This document shows positions 61,591 through 64,000 of a stretch of DNA of 64,000 nucleotides, piece by piece. Each line of letters begins with the position of its first letter. Positions within the stretch are counted from its first letter, which is position 1. The stretch spans positions 20,037,980 through 20,101,979 of the forward strand of contig CM029124.1 in the NCBI GenBank assembly GCA_016859345.1. Direction: 5' to 3'. Both the position numbers and the translations under genes were made by a program. Under the pieces are notes generated by a model. That model ran no database searches. It was not told where the DNA came from and saw only the letters and a program-made list of their open reading frames with translations. This DNA is from Istiophorus platypterus (lineage: Eukaryota; Chordata; Actinopteri; Istiophoriformes; Istiophoridae).

Positions 61591-64000
61591 TAAATTGGAT
61601 TCTGACTATCAAAAGACTGTACCAGTGGTCTTCCAAGTTTTAGTCCATTTGCTACATATTACATGTGCTTAACATGACAGCTAATGGATGGAACTTTTTC
61701 CACCATTCCAGTCTCCTTACATTTCTATGCAGACCAATTTGAAAATTGGGTCGACTTGATGTTCACCGGGATGGATTAGACAACTCATGCATATGAGTCC
61801 TTGATTTCATTTGGTTTTCATATCATATGGAAATGAAGGAAAAGTGACGGCTACATCAAACAGCAATATGAATATATCTGAAATTTAAAATCAATCAGCA
61901 TGTATTTTAAAAATTCTAAGTAATCGAAAGTGTACTGTACATAATTTGTTATTACGAAAATCACACAGCCCAAAGCTTGTCAAATGAAGTCAAAGTCAAA
62001 ATCCAGTCTTACTTCCAACAGAGATTTGTTCAGTAGAACAGCCGAGGTCCAGATGCATCAAAGGTAAGATAATAGTGTGGCCAGCAAATTAGAAGCTAAA
62101 TTTCCTTTATCTTCATCGTGATTCTTTGAGTCTGTGTTCAACAAAAAGAACCCAAGAAGTAGATTCCATGTATCTGTTTTTCCACTGTACTGTTGTTATC
62201 CAGGATGTTTGGGAGAAGAGCCATCAAAAAGAAACTGGAGACCTAAGAACAGTTGGAGTGTATTTCTGGAGAGAGGAATGGAGCCAAGACTGGCATCTGG
62301 CAAGAGTAGTCCAAGATACAGTACTGTAGATGACCTGTGAATCAACTGTCTGACTGTACTCCTCATGATGATCTTTCACTGAAAAAACACAGTCCAGTTC
62401 CCAGCATCTCCGTTTCTGTGGCATTGCAATCTGGCATGAAATTTTAAATAAAAATAAAAGCCCATATACTGTAGTCATCTCCACATAAACAAACGCACTT
62501 GCCTGCAGCATTCAGTTTCTTTAGCACCCAAATCAGATCATCCCACAGTTGTGGCTGGGCATTTTATACATCCTTTGTTTTCACATGACTGGCAACATAA
62601 GTCACAGTTTAATGCTTCAGAGGACTGATGCTGGATTTGTTTGGGCTTCTCCAGCCGTGAAGACACAAACATAAGACAACTATTTGTAATGTGATACAAA
62701 TACTGTATGCGCTTTTGAATAACTGGGCCATTCACGTGCTTTTACTTTTGTACTGTTTAAAGCAATTCTACTAAAACTACTAATAATTGTCACTTCTGTC
62801 ATTGTAAGTCCAGTTTTTGGTTTTGCTCATATTTTAACTTGAAAGGTGAAATACACTGCATTTCACACATAGATGCTAGTTTGCTTGTTATGAGGAGTAT
62901 TACTCAGCCTGCAACAATAGTTGTGTAATGTCTTCTCTGGCTCCTGAGGAAAGTCTGATAAATGACCCCTTATGATGATATTGGAGTTAATAGGCTTGGA
63001 TACTACATTTTAAAACAGAAATCCTATGCTGCAGTCAGTGGGTATTAAGTTTGAAAGAACAATGAACTTAAGGGACGGGGAAGCTATAACCAAAGGATGG
63101 TGTTGACTTGCATTATGGGAAATGTAGGATCAAGTGTTTTGGGGGCTTGACCATTACTAGGGACTAAAAGTCTGCAAGTGTCTGTCACTGCTACTTTTAT
63201 CAATCTTTTTTTAATTTGTTTGTTGTGAGCCCCCCCAGATTGTATGGAAGTACAATAATAAATTGCTTAAGCACCCCTTTAAATTCGTTTATAGTCATGT
63301 TCTTGAAAAGCTGAGAACATTGGTTTTATGTTGCAAGACAGACAGGTTGTATAACCTAAAGACTCCTCTATCCCAAGATCAATTTAAAGTTTTTTCCCCT
63401 GAGCTCTTTGCAGGCCTAATTGCTGATCATTATGGGTTGCTACCTTCTGCTTCTTCAAATGTTCCTGCTTCGGTTCATACAGCAACTAAGAGCTCCGATT
63501 GGGACAAGACACAGAACCTTGCGTGACTTCCTCCTCTCCAGGCTGCAGTCTATGGTGCATGACTGTCCGTCATCATTACTTTCTTGTAAAAACACCAAAG
63601 ACAGGCCCAGAGAGGGGGTCGCTGATGAGAGGCTTAGCTTCCCTTTGAGTGCTGCTTCACCTTTGACCTCTCACAGAAGGGAAGAGATAAACACAAGGGG
63701 GGAGGCAACTAAGCTTCAGTGACTTTTAATGACAGACCTGGTTTGGGTTAGAATAGCTACCATGTCATCATGCAGAGACGAGATGAGATTAGGCCTCATC
63801 AGGCAGGAGGGAGAAGAGGTAGCCTCTGGTGCTTGGTTCTCTTATCACTTTATCTTTATGTGTAAACTGGGTTGTGTGTTTTCGTGTGAGGCAAAATTTT
63901 GCATTTACATATACACACTATGCACTAACATCAGATGTGAATAGTGCCTCCAGGGCCATTTGGTCCATAGTTTCCTGCAGGAAGCGGCAATTTATATGCA
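61591..64000. other. Window end, no gene recognised
   Basis: AT-rich DNA with a somewhat GC-richer stretch at about 63,400-63,960. No exon, RNA gene or mobile element was recognised. Confidence 0.5.

Overview
The window is vertebrate nuclear DNA. Long AT-rich introns, GT/CA microsatellites, Tc1- and hAT-type relics and several interspersed repeats typical of ray-finned fish point to a teleost, probably a percomorph. No prokaryotic, phage, CRISPR or rRNA/tRNA signal was seen. Five protein-coding genes are supported by close similarity to human proteins and by exon phases that join without a break.

Layout. 1-13,000 (+): 3' part of ikzf1 (Ikaros), with five coding exons at 5,885-12,042; the first coding exons lie upstream of the window. 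16,042-19,500 (-): fignl1, tail-to-tail with ikzf1, its reading frame in one exon. 20,607-26,090 (+): ttl (tubulin tyrosine ligase), seven exons, head-to-head with fignl1 across a CpG-rich region. 29,197-35,361 (+): polr1b (RNA polymerase I second-largest subunit), fifteen exons encoding 1,134 residues. 38,126-36,260 (-): nanp (N-acylneuraminate-9-phosphatase), two exons, tail-to-tail with polr1b. 38,300-64,000: about 25.6 kb with no recognisable coding gene, holding transposon relics, microsatellites, an unusual AT-rich minisatellite present in both orientations, and a few GC-richer islands that could be conserved non-coding elements.

The genes are not one pathway: lymphoid transcription factor, RAD51-linked AAA ATPase, tubulin retyrosination, rRNA synthesis and sialic-acid synthesis. 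The order ikzf1-fignl1 matches human 7p12 and ttl-polr1b matches human 2q14, so the window joins two blocks that are separate in human, plus nanp (human 20p11).

Most notable observations: three introns whose reading frames require GC-AG splice sites (one in ttl, two consecutive in polr1b), one with a nearby GT donor that would bring in a stop codon; a miniature Tc1/mariner element with TA target duplications that appears to supply the nanp poly(A) signals; a hAT miniature element with an 8-bp target duplication in an ikzf1 intron; a 271-bp GT tract just after the ikzf1 zinc-finger-4 exon; and a near-consensus ZNF143/THAP11 site plus a YY1 site between fignl1 and ttl. No clearly new biological system was found.
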